A stretch of 64,000 nt of DNA from Limimaricola variabilis (GCF_014195545.1 NZ_JACIBX010000008.1:62001-126000); one strand, 5' to 3'. Positions 9,282 through 20,231 are shown, numbered from the stretch's first letter. The notes: generated by a model not told the origin, from the letters alone. Numbers and translations are program-made.

Positions 9282-10391
9282 TCAGGCGGCGAGGATGCCG
9301 CGCGGGTCGAATGTCTCGCGCAGGCCGCGGGTCAGCGCCTGCAGTGCCAGCGGTTCGGGCTGGAGCGTGTGAAGCTTCGCATGGGTCTCGGGCGTGGCGC
9401 GCAGGAGCGTCGCATGGCCGTCATAGCGGCCGAGCTTCGCGCGCAGATCGTCGCCTTCCGCGGTCAGCAGCCAGATCAGCCCGCCGCCCCAGTCGTAGAA
9501 GGCGCGCTTGGCCCCGGCTCTGGCGACGAGGTCGGCGGCTTGGCTTGGCCGCACCGAGACGCGCCATACATCGCCTTGCTCTCCGTGGAAGGGGGCGACG
9601 TCGCGGATGCCGCGCCATTCGGCCAGCACCGCCTCGCGGTCGGTCTCGATCTCCCAGTCGCCATGCGGGGCCAGCCGCTCGGCCAGCGCCTTGCAGCGAT
9701 AAGCGACGGATGGCGCGAAGCCCTCGATCCTGAGCACGGTGCGCGGCCCGCCCTCGGCATGCGGGTCATGCGCCGCGCCGGACACCTCGAAGGGCGTGCC
9801 GAGCGCCGCCGACATGGCGCGCACCGCCGCGGCGTCGTCGAGCCCGCGGGCCACGAGATTGGCGCAGGTCTCGGTGCCGGGCAGCACCTTGAGGGCAACC
9901 TCGGTGATCACGCCCAGTGCACCCCGGCTGCCGGCGACCAGCCGGGCGAGGTCGTAGCCGGTGACGTTCTTCATAACCCGGCCGCCATTCTTGACGATGG
10001 TCCCTTCGCCATCGACGAAGCGCAGCCCGAGCAGGTGATCGCGCGCGGCCCCCACTTGCATCCGGCGCGGCCCCGAGACGTTGGCCGCGACGACGCCGCC
10101 GATGGTCGGCGTGCCGGTCGTGCCAAGGAGGCCGCGATGGTCCATCGGCTCGAAGGCGAGGCGCTGGTTCGCCTCGGCCAGCGCCGCCTCGATCTCCTCG
10201 ACCGGGGTGCCGGCCCGCGCCACCAGCGTCAGCGCCGCCGGGTCGTGCAGGGTGATGCCGGTCAGGCCCGAGGTGGTCAGCGCCTCGCCCGCGGGCAGGG
10301 GCCCGCGCGTGCCGCCGCCGCGCACCGAGATCGGCCCGTGCGCCGCGCGCACCGCCTCGGCCAGCTCGGCCTCGGATGCCGGCCGGATCAT
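9282..10391 (-). CDS. glcE: glycolate oxidase FAD-binding subunit GlcE
   Basis: A 369-residue GlcE with a PCMH-type FAD domain (VRGGGTRGPLP, then GVVAANVSGPRRMQVGAARDHLLG) and the GRVMKNVTGYDL segment typical of this subunit. With GlcD and GlcF it oxidises glycolate to glyoxylate. The frame is open further upstream, but ATG 10391 overlaps the glcD stop as ATGA, and the N-terminus MIRPASEAELAEAVR is the family start. GlcE is normally ~350-400 residues, so it appears complete. Confidence 0.95.
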   Translation of the reverse strand: MIRPASEAELAEAVRAAHGPISVRGGGTRGPLPAGEALTTSGLTGITLHDPAALTLVARAGTPVEEIEAALAEANQRLAFEPMDHRGLLGTTGTPTIGGVVAANVSGPRRMQVGAARDHLLGLRFVDGEGTIVKNGGRVMKNVTGYDLARLVAGSRGALGVITEVALKVLPGTETCANLVARGLDDAAAVRAMSAALGTPFEVSGAAHDPHAEGGPRTVLRIEGFAPSVAYRCKALAERLAPHGDWEIETDREAVLAEWRGIRDVAPFHGEQGDVWRVSVRPSQAADLVARAGAKRAFYDWGGGLIWLLTAEGDDLRAKLGRYDGHATLLRATPETHAKLHTLQPEPLALQALTRGLRETFDPRGILAA

Positions 10392-11818
10392 GCCCGCCGC
10401 CCTTCGCTGACGTCGAGCGGAAAGACCTTGGCCGGGTTGAGGAGCCATTTCGGATCGAACACGTCCTTCACCTTCATCTGCGCCTCGAGATCCTCGCGGG
10501 CGAACTGCACGCTCATTAGGTCGCGCTTCTCGACGCCGACCCCGTGCTCGCCGGTGAGGCAACCGCCCACCTCGACGCAGAGCCGCAGGATGTCGGCGCC
10601 CATCTCCTCGCATTTCTCCAGATCGCCCTCCTTGTTCGCATCGAACAGGATCAGCGGATGCATGTTGCCGTCACCGGCGTGGAACACGTTGGCGACGCCG
10701 AGGCCATACTGGTCGCTCAACTCGCCGATGCGCTTCAGTACCTCAGGCAGGGCCGAGACCGGAATCGTGCCGTCGAGGCACATGTAGTCATTGATCTGCC
10801 CCATGGCGCCGAAAGCCGATTTGCGCCCCAGCCAGATCCGCGCCGCCTCGTCGGAGTCCTGCGCCGCGCGGATTTCCACGGGGTCGTGGTCGCGGGCGAT
10901 CTTCAGGATGGTGTCGAGCTGGTAACTGATCTCGTCGGCCGAGCCCTCGACCTCGACGATCAGCAGCGCCTCGCAGTCGGGATAGCCGGCCTTGGCGAAG
11001 GCCTCGCAGGCGCGGATGCAGGGGCGATCCATGTATTCGATGGCGACGGGCAGCACGCCGGCCTTGATGATGTCGGCCACGCAGGCGCCCGCCGCCTCGG
11101 CGCTGTCATAGCCCATCATCACCGGCAGCGCGCCTTCGGGCTTGGGCAGGATCCGCAACGTGGCTTCGGTCACGACGCCGAGTTGACCTTCCGAGCCGCA
11201 GATCACGCCCAGCAGGTCGAGCCCGCCCGCATCCATATGCGCGCCGCCGATCTCGATCACGGTGCCGTCCATCTGGACCATGGTCACGCCGAGCAGGTTG
11301 TTGGTCGTCACCCCGTATTTCAGGCAATGCGCGCCGCCCGAATTCATCGCGATGTTGCCGGCGATCGCGCAGGCGAGCTGGCTCGACGGGTCGGGGGCAT
11401 AGAAGAAGCCCAGCTCCTCGACCGCGCCCGTCACGCTCAGATTGGTGCGCCCGGTCTGGACACGGATGATCCGGTCATCTGTGTCGATCTCCAGCACGCG
11501 GTTCATCCGCGAGACGCCGAGGATCACCGAATCGGCGGTGGGCAACGCGCCACCGGCGAGCGAGGTGCCCGAGCCGCGCGGCACCACCGGCACGTTCTCC
11601 TCGTGGCACACCCTGAGCGCCGCCGAGACTTCCTCGGTTGTGGCGGGCAGCACGACGCAGAGCGGCGGGCAACGATAGGCGGTCAGCGCGTCGCACTCAT
11701 AGGCGCGGGTCTCGGCCGGGTCGTGGATCACGCCACGCGCCCCCAGGACCTCGGTGAGGCGCTGCACGACCTGTGCCTTCTTCGCCATGATCTTGGCGTC
11801 GGGGGATGGCATCTGCAT
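10388..11818 (-). CDS. glcD: glycolate oxidase FAD-linked subunit GlcD
   Basis: A 476-residue FAD-linked oxidase, the catalytic subunit of glycolate oxidase. The FAD_binding_4 domain is marked by VPRGSGTSLAGGALP, and the FAD-oxidase C-terminal domain by FHAGDGNMHP and LTGEHGVGVEKR. ATG 11818 (MQMPSPDAKIM) is chosen because AGGAG lies 7 nt upstream; the frame continues upstream without a ribosome site. It leads a glcDEF operon with no glcC regulator or permease beside it. A promoter candidate lies 47 nt upstream. Confidence 0.96.
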   Translation of the reverse strand: MQMPSPDAKIMAKKAQVVQRLTEVLGARGVIHDPAETRAYECDALTAYRCPPLCVVLPATTEEVSAALRVCHEENVPVVPRGSGTSLAGGALPTADSVILGVSRMNRVLEIDTDDRIIRVQTGRTNLSVTGAVEELGFFYAPDPSSQLACAIAGNIAMNSGGAHCLKYGVTTNNLLGVTMVQMDGTVIEIGGAHMDAGGLDLLGVICGSEGQLGVVTEATLRILPKPEGALPVMMGYDSAEAAGACVADIIKAGVLPVAIEYMDRPCIRACEAFAKAGYPDCEALLIVEVEGSADEISYQLDTILKIARDHDPVEIRAAQDSDEAARIWLGRKSAFGAMGQINDYMCLDGTIPVSALPEVLKRIGELSDQYGLGVANVFHAGDGNMHPLILFDANKEGDLEKCEEMGADILRLCVEVGGCLTGEHGVGVEKRDLMSVQFAREDLEAQMKVKDVFDPKWLLNPAKVFPLDVSEGRRA

Positions 11819-11854
11819 GGAACATCTCCTGTGCCGCAAGGGAGGCTTCGCGGA

Positions 11855-11892
11855 TTGGTAAAGAAATATAACCAAACCTCCCCCATGGCAAG
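11855..11892 (-). promoter_or_regulatory. candidate glcDEF promoter with overlapping dyad
   Basis: On the minus strand CTTGCC (11892-11887), a 16-base spacer and TATATT (11870-11865) form a plausible sigma70 promoter. An inverted repeat TTGGT (11855-11859)/ACCAA (11871-11875) straddles the -10 element and could be an operator. The tract is AT-rich compared with its surroundings. The bound factor is unknown. Confidence 0.45.
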
Positions 11893-11921
11893 CGCCTCAC
11901 GCCCCGGCTAGGTTGCGCAGC

Positions 11922-12614
11922 ATGAACCCGCTCGACAGCCTGCCGCATCTGACGCCTCTCGACCTTCTGGGCCTCGCGCTCCTGTGGCTGGGCTATTGGG
12001 CGATCGGCTGGCGGATCGAACATCCGGGGCGGCGGCCGTCGGTGACGGTGCTGATGGCCGAGCATCGCCGCGAATGGATGCGGGCCTTCGTGCAGCGTGG
12101 CAACCGGATCTTCGACGCGACGATCATGGGCAGCCTGCGGCAGGGAACCTCGTTCTTCGCTTCGACCTGCCTTCTGGCCGTGGGCGGGGTTCTGGCGCTG
12201 ATCGGCAACACTGAACCGCTGCAGGGCGTGGCCGAGGGGTTCGGGCAGGGGCGCCAGCCCGCCGTTCTTTGGCAGATCAAGCTGCTGCCGGTGGCGCTGT
12301 TGCTGACCCACGCCTTTCTCAAATTCGTCTGGGCGCACCGGATCTTCGGCTATTGCTCGGTGCTGATGGCCTCGGTGCCCAACGAGGCGAGCGACCCGCG
12401 CGCGCTGCCGCGCGCGATGCAGGCGGCGGAGCTGAACATCCGCGCCGCCTGGAACTTCAATCGCGGCCTCAGGGCGATGTATTTTGCGCTGGGCGCCGTG
12501 GCTTGGCTGTTGGGGGGCTGGGCGCTGGTGCTGGCGATGACGGCGGTGCTGTGGCTGCTGTGGAGCCGGGAATTCGCCTCCGTCCCGCGCGCGGTGCTTC
12601 TGGAGCAGGGCTGA
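11922..12614 (+). CDS. DUF599 family membrane protein
   Basis: A 230-residue integral membrane protein. It has a first transmembrane segment (residues ~10-27, LLGLALLWLGYWAIGW), a cytoplasmic stretch with EHRREWMRAFVQRGNRIFDATI, then about three further hydrophobic segments (SFFASTCLLAVGGVLALI, LLPVALLLTHAFLKFVWA and AVAWLLGGWALVLAMTAVLWLLW). This matches DUF599, a family without an assigned role. It is divergent from glcD. ATG 11922 gives the usual N-terminus; a TTG nine bases upstream is less likely. Confidence 0.85.
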   Translation: MNPLDSLPHLTPLDLLGLALLWLGYWAIGWRIEHPGRRPSVTVLMAEHRREWMRAFVQRGNRIFDATIMGSLRQGTSFFASTCLLAVGGVLALIGNTEPLQGVAEGFGQGRQPAVLWQIKLLPVALLLTHAFLKFVWAHRIFGYCSVLMASVPNEASDPRALPRAMQAAELNIRAAWNFNRGLRAMYFALGAVAWLLGGWALVLAMTAVLWLLWSREFASVPRAVLLEQG

Positions 12615-12700
12615 GCGGGCGTCATGCGTGTCGCCCCGTCGGTGAGGCGGCGGCGGGGCGCGCCGATCCGCCGTTCCTCATGACATCTGGTCAGCCCCGC

Positions 12701-14773
12701 CTAGCGCCGCGCCTCGCGCAGCCAGGCGCCGATCATCAGCGCCGCCGCCAGGAGCAGCATCGCCCAGGCCGGGACCAGCGGGATCATGGTGAGGTCGAGG
12801 GTGCGGTAGGCACCGCGCGGGGTGATCCCGATCCAGCCGCGCCCGGCGGCCGGGCGGCCCGGCCGGACCTCGCGCAGGGCAGGCAGGCCCTCTTCGATCG
12901 CCTTGATGCCGCCGCGCGCGGGGGCGACGATCTCCTCCAGCACCGCGCCATCGGCAGTGGTCTCCTCGAATTCGCGCGGGGCGGCGGGGCCGAGGGCGAT
13001 CACCGCCGACTGGTCCCCCTCCGAAAGCCGGTAGAGTCCCATCATCGGCGCGGCCCAGATCGCCTCGAACCGGCCCGGCTCGGTTTCCTCGAGCGGCACT
13101 TCGGTCTCGCCACCATCGGGGCCGGTCACGCTGACCGGGCCGATCTTCTCGGCCAGCGACCGGCGCACGATCCGCATGGTCAGCCCCGAGGGCTCGGCCC
13201 AGAGCGCTTCTTCTTCAAGCTCCGGCTCCTTCATCATCCAATGCGCCAGCCGGCGCAGCAGATCGAGCTGCGGCCCGCCGCCATCATAGCCCCGGCCCCA
13301 GAGCCAGACCTGGTCGGAAGCCAGCAACGCCACCCGCCCGTCGCCGACGCGGTCGAGCGCCAGAAGCGGCCCGCCGGGCCCGGTGAGCGCCACGGTGGCG
13401 CTCTGGGTCGGGTCGATCTGCACCTGCCTGAACCAGCGGCCCCAATGCGGCTCCAGCGGCGCGTCCTCGGCATCGAGCCAGGGATCGGCGAGCCCCGCGG
13501 TGACCGGGTGGCGCGCACCAAGCTCGGTCAGCTCGGGGCGGAAGGCCCGTTCGACCACCCGGGCGCTGGGCGCGCCCGGCAGCACGAAACCCAGCGGACT
13601 GCGGAAGATGCTGTCGACGCCTGCATATTCCGGCCCGGCCGTGACCAGCACCGCGCCGCCTTCCTCGACGTAGCGGGCGACATTGGCGAAATACTCGGAT
13701 GGCAGGATGCCCCGCCGGCGGTAGCGGTCGAAGACGATCAGGTCGAACTCGTCGATCTTCTCGATGAACAGCTCGCGGGTCGGGAAGGCGATCAGCGACA
13801 GCTCCTCGACCGGCACGCCGTCCTGCTTTTCGGGCGGGCGCAGAATGGTGAAATGCACGAGATCGACCGAGGGGTCGGATTTCAGCAGGTTGCGCCATGT
13901 CCGTTCGCCCGCATAGGGCTCGCCCGAGACCAGCAGCACCCGCAAGCGATCCCGCACGCCGTTGATCTGCACGACGCTCTGGTTGTTGCGCGCGGTCAGT
14001 TCGCCCTCGACCTCGGGCGTGGCGAATTGCAGCACGTTCATGCCGCCATGCGGCAGCGCCACCGGCAGGCGGATGTCGCGACCGAGCGGCACCTCGAAGC
14101 GCATCGGCTCGCCGCCATCGACGGCGATGGTCAACGGCACGGTGCCGCCGGAGGCTGGAGCGGCGCCGCTGTCCTCAACCCGTAGCGTCAGCTCGACTTC
14201 CTCGCCCAGGATGGCGAAGGCGGGGGCGTTGCGCACCACTAGCCGACGGTCCCAGTCGCTTTCCCGACCGGTCAGCAGCACATGCGCAGGCGCCGGCAGA
14301 TCTGGGGCGCGCGCCGCGTCGTGCAGCCGTCCGTCGGTCAGCATCACGATCCCCGCGACCCGGCCCGCCGGTTCCTCGGCCAGCGCCTCGGACAGCGCGC
14401 CCATGAGTTGCGTGCCGCCATCCTCCGGCGCGTCGCCCAGCCGCACCACGCGCAGTTCGGTGTTCTCGCGCGCCGCGACCTTGCGGCGCAGATCCTCGAG
14501 CGCCGCCTCGGCCTGCGCCGGGCGGTCCGACAGGCCCTGGCTCGCGCTTTCGTCGACGACGGCCACCACGATGTCAGACAGCGGCTGGCGTTCCTCGCGC
14601 CGGAGCGCCGGGTTCGACAGGCCGAGGATCAGCGCCAGCCCCGCCAGCACCCGGAGCCACCAGCCCGGCAGGCCGCGCCACAGTGCCAGAGCCGCCGCAA
14701 GGATGGTGAGCGCCGCCAGCGCCGCCAGCGCGGCCCAGGGCAGGAGCGGGTCGAAGATCACCGTGCCGTTCAC
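12701..14773 (-). CDS. membrane protein with GATase1-like domain (Bat-like operon)
   Basis: A 690-residue protein. Two N-terminal transmembrane segments (residues ~12-55) precede a von Willebrand-like region (DIVVAVVDESASQGL). A GATase1-like Rossmann domain sits in the middle (LLVSGEPYAGERTWRNLL to GGAVLVTAGPEYAG), and one transmembrane segment ends the protein (VPAWAMLLLAAALMIGAWL). It is the last gene of a moxR-DUF58-DUF4159 operon and is coupled to the gene before it through a GTGA overlap. In alphaproteobacteria such operons resemble the Bat aerotolerance loci; a role in envelope or stress-linked complex assembly is inferred only. The start codon is GTG. Confidence 0.8.
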   Translation of the reverse strand: MNGTVIFDPLLPWAALAALAALTILAAALALWRGLPGWWLRVLAGLALILGLSNPALRREERQPLSDIVVAVVDESASQGLSDRPAQAEAALEDLRRKVAARENTELRVVRLGDAPEDGGTQLMGALSEALAEEPAGRVAGIVMLTDGRLHDAARAPDLPAPAHVLLTGRESDWDRRLVVRNAPAFAILGEEVELTLRVEDSGAAPASGGTVPLTIAVDGGEPMRFEVPLGRDIRLPVALPHGGMNVLQFATPEVEGELTARNNQSVVQINGVRDRLRVLLVSGEPYAGERTWRNLLKSDPSVDLVHFTILRPPEKQDGVPVEELSLIAFPTRELFIEKIDEFDLIVFDRYRRRGILPSEYFANVARYVEEGGAVLVTAGPEYAGVDSIFRSPLGFVLPGAPSARVVERAFRPELTELGARHPVTAGLADPWLDAEDAPLEPHWGRWFRQVQIDPTQSATVALTGPGGPLLALDRVGDGRVALLASDQVWLWGRGYDGGGPQLDLLRRLAHWMMKEPELEEEALWAEPSGLTMRIVRRSLAEKIGPVSVTGPDGGETEVPLEETEPGRFEAIWAAPMMGLYRLSEGDQSAVIALGPAAPREFEETTADGAVLEEIVAPARGGIKAIEEGLPALREVRPGRPAAGRGWIGITPRGAYRTLDLTMIPLVPAWAMLLLAAALMIGAWLREARR

Positions 14774-17553
14774 TGGCCGAGCCTTTCGAGCAGCGCCGGC
14801 ACGTGTACCTGGTCGGATTTGTAGTTGCCGGTCAGCACATGCATCACCAAGTTCACCCCGAAGCGGAACGCCATCTCGCGCTGGCGCTCGCCCGCCATGC
14901 CGCGCCCGACCGGGTAGAGCGGCATGCCGATCTCGTCCATCGCCCAGGCCGAGGCCCAGTCATTGCCGCCGATCACCACCGGCGTGACGTTGTCGTTGAG
15001 ATTGCGGAAAGGCATGCCCGGCGTCGGTTCCTCGTCGGGGGCGGCCTCGACCCAGACGGCACGGCCCTGATGGCGTCCGGGAAAATCCTGCAGCAAGTAG
15101 AAGGTGCGGGTGAGCACGTGATCCTCCGGCACCGGCGAGAGCGGCGGAATGTCGAGCGGCCGGGCGATCGCCTGCAGCCGCCGCCCTTCGGGCGTGGTCG
15201 TGCCGAGCCCGGCGATGCCTGCATCGCGGGTGTCGAACACGATCATGCCGCCGCCGCGCAGATAGGCGTTGAGTTTGTCATAGGCTGCGCCGGAGGGGAT
15301 CGGGGTCTCGGCTGTGACCGGCCAGTAGAGAAGAGGGAAGAAGGCCAGTTCGTCGGTCTCGGGATCGACGGCCATCGGCGCGGCGGGCTCGACCGAGGTG
15401 CGCTGCCACAGCGTCCGGCCCAGCCCCTCGAGCCCGGCGCGGGCAATCTCGTCGACCTGCGGATCGCCCGACAGCACGTGGCCCAGCACCACCGAGCCGG
15501 TGGCCGCTTGGGCGAAGGCCTCGACGCCGGGATCCATCCGCGCCTCGGCCGGCACGCCTGCCTGCGCCTGCGCCTCAGAGACGGGCGGCAGCAGCAGCGC
15601 CAGCAGCAGCAGGGCGACGCCGCGGCGCAGCCGCCCGCCGACCGCGAGCGAGGCCAGCGTGTCGAGCGCCATGAGCGCCACGGCCAGCGCCAGCAGCGCG
15701 CCGCCGAGCGGACGTTCCGCCGGACGATCGAGCCCCTCGACCGCAATCCGGGCCGGCCAGCGGGCCGGGGCGAGGGTGGTGTCGGCCCGCGTGACGTTGA
15801 GCGCGAAGCGCCCGGCCTCGCCCTCGTAGAGGCCTGGCGGCAGCTCGGGGCCGAGCTCTCCGCGGGCCAGGTCTTCGCCGGCCACGGCGGCGCGGGTGTC
15901 GGTGGCAGTCAGCCGGCCCTGCGCGTCGAGCAGTTCGGCCGGTTGCCAGCTGGTGCCGGCGAGATCGGCGGCCGCGTCGGCCTCGGTACGGGCGGAGATG
16001 GCGAGACGTTCGAGCATCGACACGAACAGCCCCGAGAGCGGCAGTGACGACCACTCGGCATTGGCGGTGACGTGGAACAGCACGACCTGCCCGTCGCCCT
16101 GTTCCTTGCGTGTGACCAGCGGCGTGCCGTCCGAAAGCTGCGCGATGACACGCGCGGCGAGCTCGGGGCCGGGCTGGGCCACGACCTGCGCCCGCACGGT
16201 GACGTCCCCGGGCACGGCCAGCCCATGGAACGGGCTGTCGGTGTCGAAGGGGGCGATGGTCTTGGGCTCGCCCCAGCTCATCGTGCCACCAACGGAGCGG
16301 CCCCCGGCGCGCAGCCGCACCGGCATCAGCGGGTCGTCCCCGGCGCGCCCGGCGTCCGACGCGGCGAGGCGGGGGCCCGCGAACCGCAGCAGCAGCCCGC
16401 CCGCATCGACCCAGTCCTGCAGGGCCTCGGCCTCGGCGGGCGGCAGGCTGCCGGCATCGGCCAGCACGATCACGTCCGGATTGGCGGGGATCAGCGTCGC
16501 GAGATCGCCCGAGACGAGGTCCGCCTGCGGCGCGAGCGCCACGCGCAGGTAGTGCAGCGGCGAGAGCAGCGCGCCGGCCTCGCGTGCCGCGCGGCTCTCC
16601 ACCAGCCCGACCTCGCGGCGCCGCAGCGCGTCGTCGGTGAGGGCGACGGCAGCGGCGGAGCGCGCGGTCTCTATCTCGAAACGGGTGACACGGTTGCGCA
16701 GCTCGGGCGGCAGCGACAGGGCGGCGCGCGCGACCGCCTCGCCCGGGGCGAAGTCGAGGGTCGCGGTGGCCAGCCGCCGCTCGACCCCGGCCGGGTCAAG
16801 GCCATGCGCCGCCACATCGGCCTGCGCCGCGCCGCCGGTCGGGGTGCGGACCGCTTCGAGCGCGATCTCGGCGCCGTCGAGCACTGGTGGGCGCAGCGCG
16901 AGGATCCGGCGCGGGGTCTGGATCACCCGCACCTCGCCATGGGATTCGAGCGCTGCCAGCAGGTCCTCGCGCCCTTCGCGGGCGAGGCCGTCCGACAGCC
17001 AGACCGTTTCGAACCGGCCTTCCAGCCCGTCGCTCCACGCCGAGAGGGCCTGCGGATCGAGCTCCCACGGTTTCGGGGCGAGGCCGGGCAGGGTACCAAG
17101 CACCGCCTCGGCCGGATCGAAGCGGATCTCGTCGGGCAGATCGGTCAGCACCGTGACGGCGGCGGGACGACCGGCGCGGCGCGCTTCGGAGAGAAGCGCC
17201 TCGATCCGCTCGATCCGCACCGGCCAGTCACGGGCGTCGGCCCATGTGCCGTCCGCCACGACCAGCAGCGGCCCGCTGCCCGGCGCCGGGCGCTCGGCTG
17301 GGTTCAGCACCGGCCCGGCGAAGCCGATGATCGCGGCAGCGACGGCGAGGATGCGCAGCAGCAGCAGCCACCAGGGCGTGCGGTCGGACTGGTTCTCGCG
17401 GTCGTCGAGCCCCAGCAGCAGCGCCACGCCGGGGAAGCGGCGGCGCAGCGGCGCGGGCGGCACCGCGCGTAGGATCAGCCACAGCACCGGCAGCAGCACC
17501 AGCCCGGCCAGCAGCCAGGGCGAGAGAAAACCGACAGGGCCGAGGCTCCACAT
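14770..17553 (-). CDS. DUF4159 domain membrane protein (BatA-like N-terminus)
   Basis: A 927-residue protein. The N-terminus has the BatA double-transmembrane arrangement ([22 protein letters not shown], then TPWWLLLLRILAVAAAIIGFAGPVLNP). A vWA-like region follows, and a transmembrane segment near residue 660 leads into a periplasmic DUF4159 domain (ELAFFPLLYWPV, GGGMIVFDTRD, NDWASAWAMDEIG). ATG 17553 overlaps the DUF58 stop as TGATG and gives the standard MWSLGPVGF start. The family accompanies MoxR ATPases and DUF58; its biochemical function is unknown. Confidence 0.85.
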   Translation of the reverse strand: MWSLGPVGFLSPWLLAGLVLLPVLWLILRAVPPAPLRRRFPGVALLLGLDDRENQSDRTPWWLLLLRILAVAAAIIGFAGPVLNPAERPAPGSGPLLVVADGTWADARDWPVRIERIEALLSEARRAGRPAAVTVLTDLPDEIRFDPAEAVLGTLPGLAPKPWELDPQALSAWSDGLEGRFETVWLSDGLAREGREDLLAALESHGEVRVIQTPRRILALRPPVLDGAEIALEAVRTPTGGAAQADVAAHGLDPAGVERRLATATLDFAPGEAVARAALSLPPELRNRVTRFEIETARSAAAVALTDDALRRREVGLVESRAAREAGALLSPLHYLRVALAPQADLVSGDLATLIPANPDVIVLADAGSLPPAEAEALQDWVDAGGLLLRFAGPRLAASDAGRAGDDPLMPVRLRAGGRSVGGTMSWGEPKTIAPFDTDSPFHGLAVPGDVTVRAQVVAQPGPELAARVIAQLSDGTPLVTRKEQGDGQVVLFHVTANAEWSSLPLSGLFVSMLERLAISARTEADAAADLAGTSWQPAELLDAQGRLTATDTRAAVAGEDLARGELGPELPPGLYEGEAGRFALNVTRADTTLAPARWPARIAVEGLDRPAERPLGGALLALAVALMALDTLASLAVGGRLRRGVALLLLALLLPPVSEAQAQAGVPAEARMDPGVEAFAQAATGSVVLGHVLSGDPQVDEIARAGLEGLGRTLWQRTSVEPAAPMAVDPETDELAFFPLLYWPVTAETPIPSGAAYDKLNAYLRGGGMIVFDTRDAGIAGLGTTTPEGRRLQAIARPLDIPPLSPVPEDHVLTRTFYLLQDFPGRHQGRAVWVEAAPDEEPTPGMPFRNLNDNVTPVVIGGNDWASAWAMDEIGMPLYPVGRGMAGERQREMAFRFGVNLVMHVLTGNYKSDQVHVPALLERLGQ

Positions 17554-18439
17554 CAGCGCCGCTCCAGCGCCGCGTAGAGCCACAGCAGCGCGGCGGCGGC
17601 GCTCGTATCGGTGCGATGGGTGGAGAACTGCCAACCGGTGAGCCGCGCGAGGCCTGCCAGCCGGTCGCGGCGCTGGGCCAGCCGTTCGAGATAGCGGTCG
17701 CGCAGATCGCCCGCCTTCAGCGTCTCGTGGCGCAGTGCGCCGGTCATGCTCTCGAAGATCGTGCGGCCATCATAGGGAAACGCCTCTTCGGCCGGGTCGA
17801 GCACCTGCAGCAGCGCGCCCTGCACGCCGCGATCGGCCGCCTCGGTCAGCATCGCCTCGACCGGCTCGACCGGGCCGAGAAAGTCCGAGACCAGCACCGC
17901 GCGGGAGCGCGGCGCGAGATCGCGCGCCTGCGGGACGCCGTGATCGCCCTCCGCATCCTGCGACAGCAGCGCGGCGAGCCGGGTCAGCTGGCCCGCGCCG
18001 CGCCGCGGCGGCAGTCGGGCATCGGCGAGGCCGACCCGCTCGCCGCCCCGGGTCAGCAGCACCGCCAGCGCCAGCGCCACCAGCCGCGCCCGGTCGCCCT
18101 TGGGCGCCAGCTTAACGGTCGAGGCAAAGCGCATCGCCGCGCCGTCATCGACCCACAGCGCGACGCTCTGGGCGATCTGCCATTCCTTCTCCTGCACGAA
18201 TGTCTGGTCGGCACGGCCGGAGCGGCGCCAGTCGATGGCGCGCGCGGTGTCGTGCGGCTGCGCCGCCCGGTACTGCCAGAAATTGCTGCCGGCGCCGGCG
18301 CGCCTGCGGCCATGCTCGCCCATCAGCACCGTGCGGGCGAGCTGTTCGGCCTCCGCGAGCAGCGGCGGCAGCGGAGCGGCGAGGTGTTCGGCCCGGCTCC
18401 GGAGACCGAGCGTCGTGCTGTCCGGGGCCGCCGCGGCGG

Positions 18440-18443
<4 letters not shown>
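17553..18443 (-). CDS. DUF58 domain-containing protein
   Basis: A 296-residue DUF58 protein. The defining block is visible as GEHGRRRAGAGSNFWQYRAAQPHDTARAIDWRRSGR in pieces around residues 42-78, followed by a vWA-like fold (SVALWVDDGAAM, AVLVSDFL). DUF58 proteins act with MoxR AAA+ ATPases, probably as substrates or adaptors. The GTG start at 18443 overlaps the moxR stop (GTGA), and the stop overlaps the next start (TGATG), so its stoichiometry is probably fixed by translational coupling. Confidence 0.9.
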
Positions 18444-19456
<1,013 letters not shown>

Positions 19457-19515
19457 GACAGCCTTCCCGTCCTGATCTACTATCGCGGTCTCAGCAGATA
19501 CCGTGACGGGTAGGG

Positions 19516-20103
19516 ATGGCAAACACAAAGAACGGTGAGGGATCGGCCGCACCATCGGCGGAAAGCCTCGCATCCGCGGCCGGAAAGGCGGGCGCACGGG
19601 GACCGGCACCGGTGCATCTGTGGAACCCGCCCTATTGCGGCGAGATCGACATCCGCATCGCCCGCGACGGCACCTGGTTCCACGAGGGCACGCCTATCGG
19701 GCGCGAGCGGATGGTCAAGCTCTTCGCCTCGATCCTCAAGCGCGAGGAGGGCCGCCATTTCCTCGTCACCCCGGTCGAGAAGGTCGGCATCGTCGTCGAG
19801 GACGCGCCCTTCGTCGCGGTCGACGTCGCGCGCGTCGGCGACGACCTGCGCTTCACCACCAATCTGGGCGAGTGGGCGCTGGCCGGGCCGGAGCACCCGA
19901 TCCGGGTGGTGCGCGACGCCGCCACCGGAGAGCCCGCCCCCTATGTCGAGATCCGCTCGGGCCTCGAGGCGCTGATCGACCGCAAGAGCTTCTACCGGCT
20001 GGTCGAGCTGGGCGAGACGGCGCCGTATGAGGGCGAGGACTGGTTCGGGGTGCGCTCGGGCGGGGTATTCTTCCCGATCATCCCCTCGGCCGAACTGCCT
20101 TGA
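19516..20103 (+). CDS. DUF1285 domain-containing protein
   Basis: A 195-residue protein of the DUF1285 family. After ~30 low-complexity residues, PVHLWNPPYCGEIDIRIARDGTWFHEGTPIGR, seen as the blocks LWNPPYCG, DIRIARDGTWFHEG and PIGRERMVKLFASIL, marks the conserved N-terminal subdomain. The second half, FYRLVELGE to GEDWFGVRSGGVFFPI, is also conserved. The function is unknown; structures of the family show a small beta-rich fold. It is divergent from moxR, so the two might share control. Confidence 0.88.
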   Translation: MANTKNGEGSAAPSAESLASAAGKAGARGPAPVHLWNPPYCGEIDIRIARDGTWFHEGTPIGRERMVKLFASILKREEGRHFLVTPVEKVGIVVEDAPFVAVDVARVGDDLRFTTNLGEWALAGPEHPIRVVRDAATGEPAPYVEIRSGLEALIDRKSFYRLVELGETAPYEGEDWFGVRSGGVFFPIIPSAELP

Positions 20104-20146
20104 CGCGCACGTGGAAGCCCCGGGGGGACTTCCACGGCACGCGTCA
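20101..20146 (+). terminator. long imperfect hairpin after the DUF1285 gene
   Basis: The outer arms TGACGCG (20101-20107)/CGCGTCA (20140-20146) and inner arms GTGGAAG (20111-20117)/CTTCCAC (20129-20135) stack into a two-part hairpin that starts at the stop codon. It is followed by AAAGG, not a T-run. Confidence 0.5.
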
Positions 20147-20231
20147 AAGGGCAGAACTCGTAAAGACGACGCCACGGGGCTGCACCGGACGTCGACCTAT
20201 CCTGCAACATGACTGCGACAATTAGGAGACA

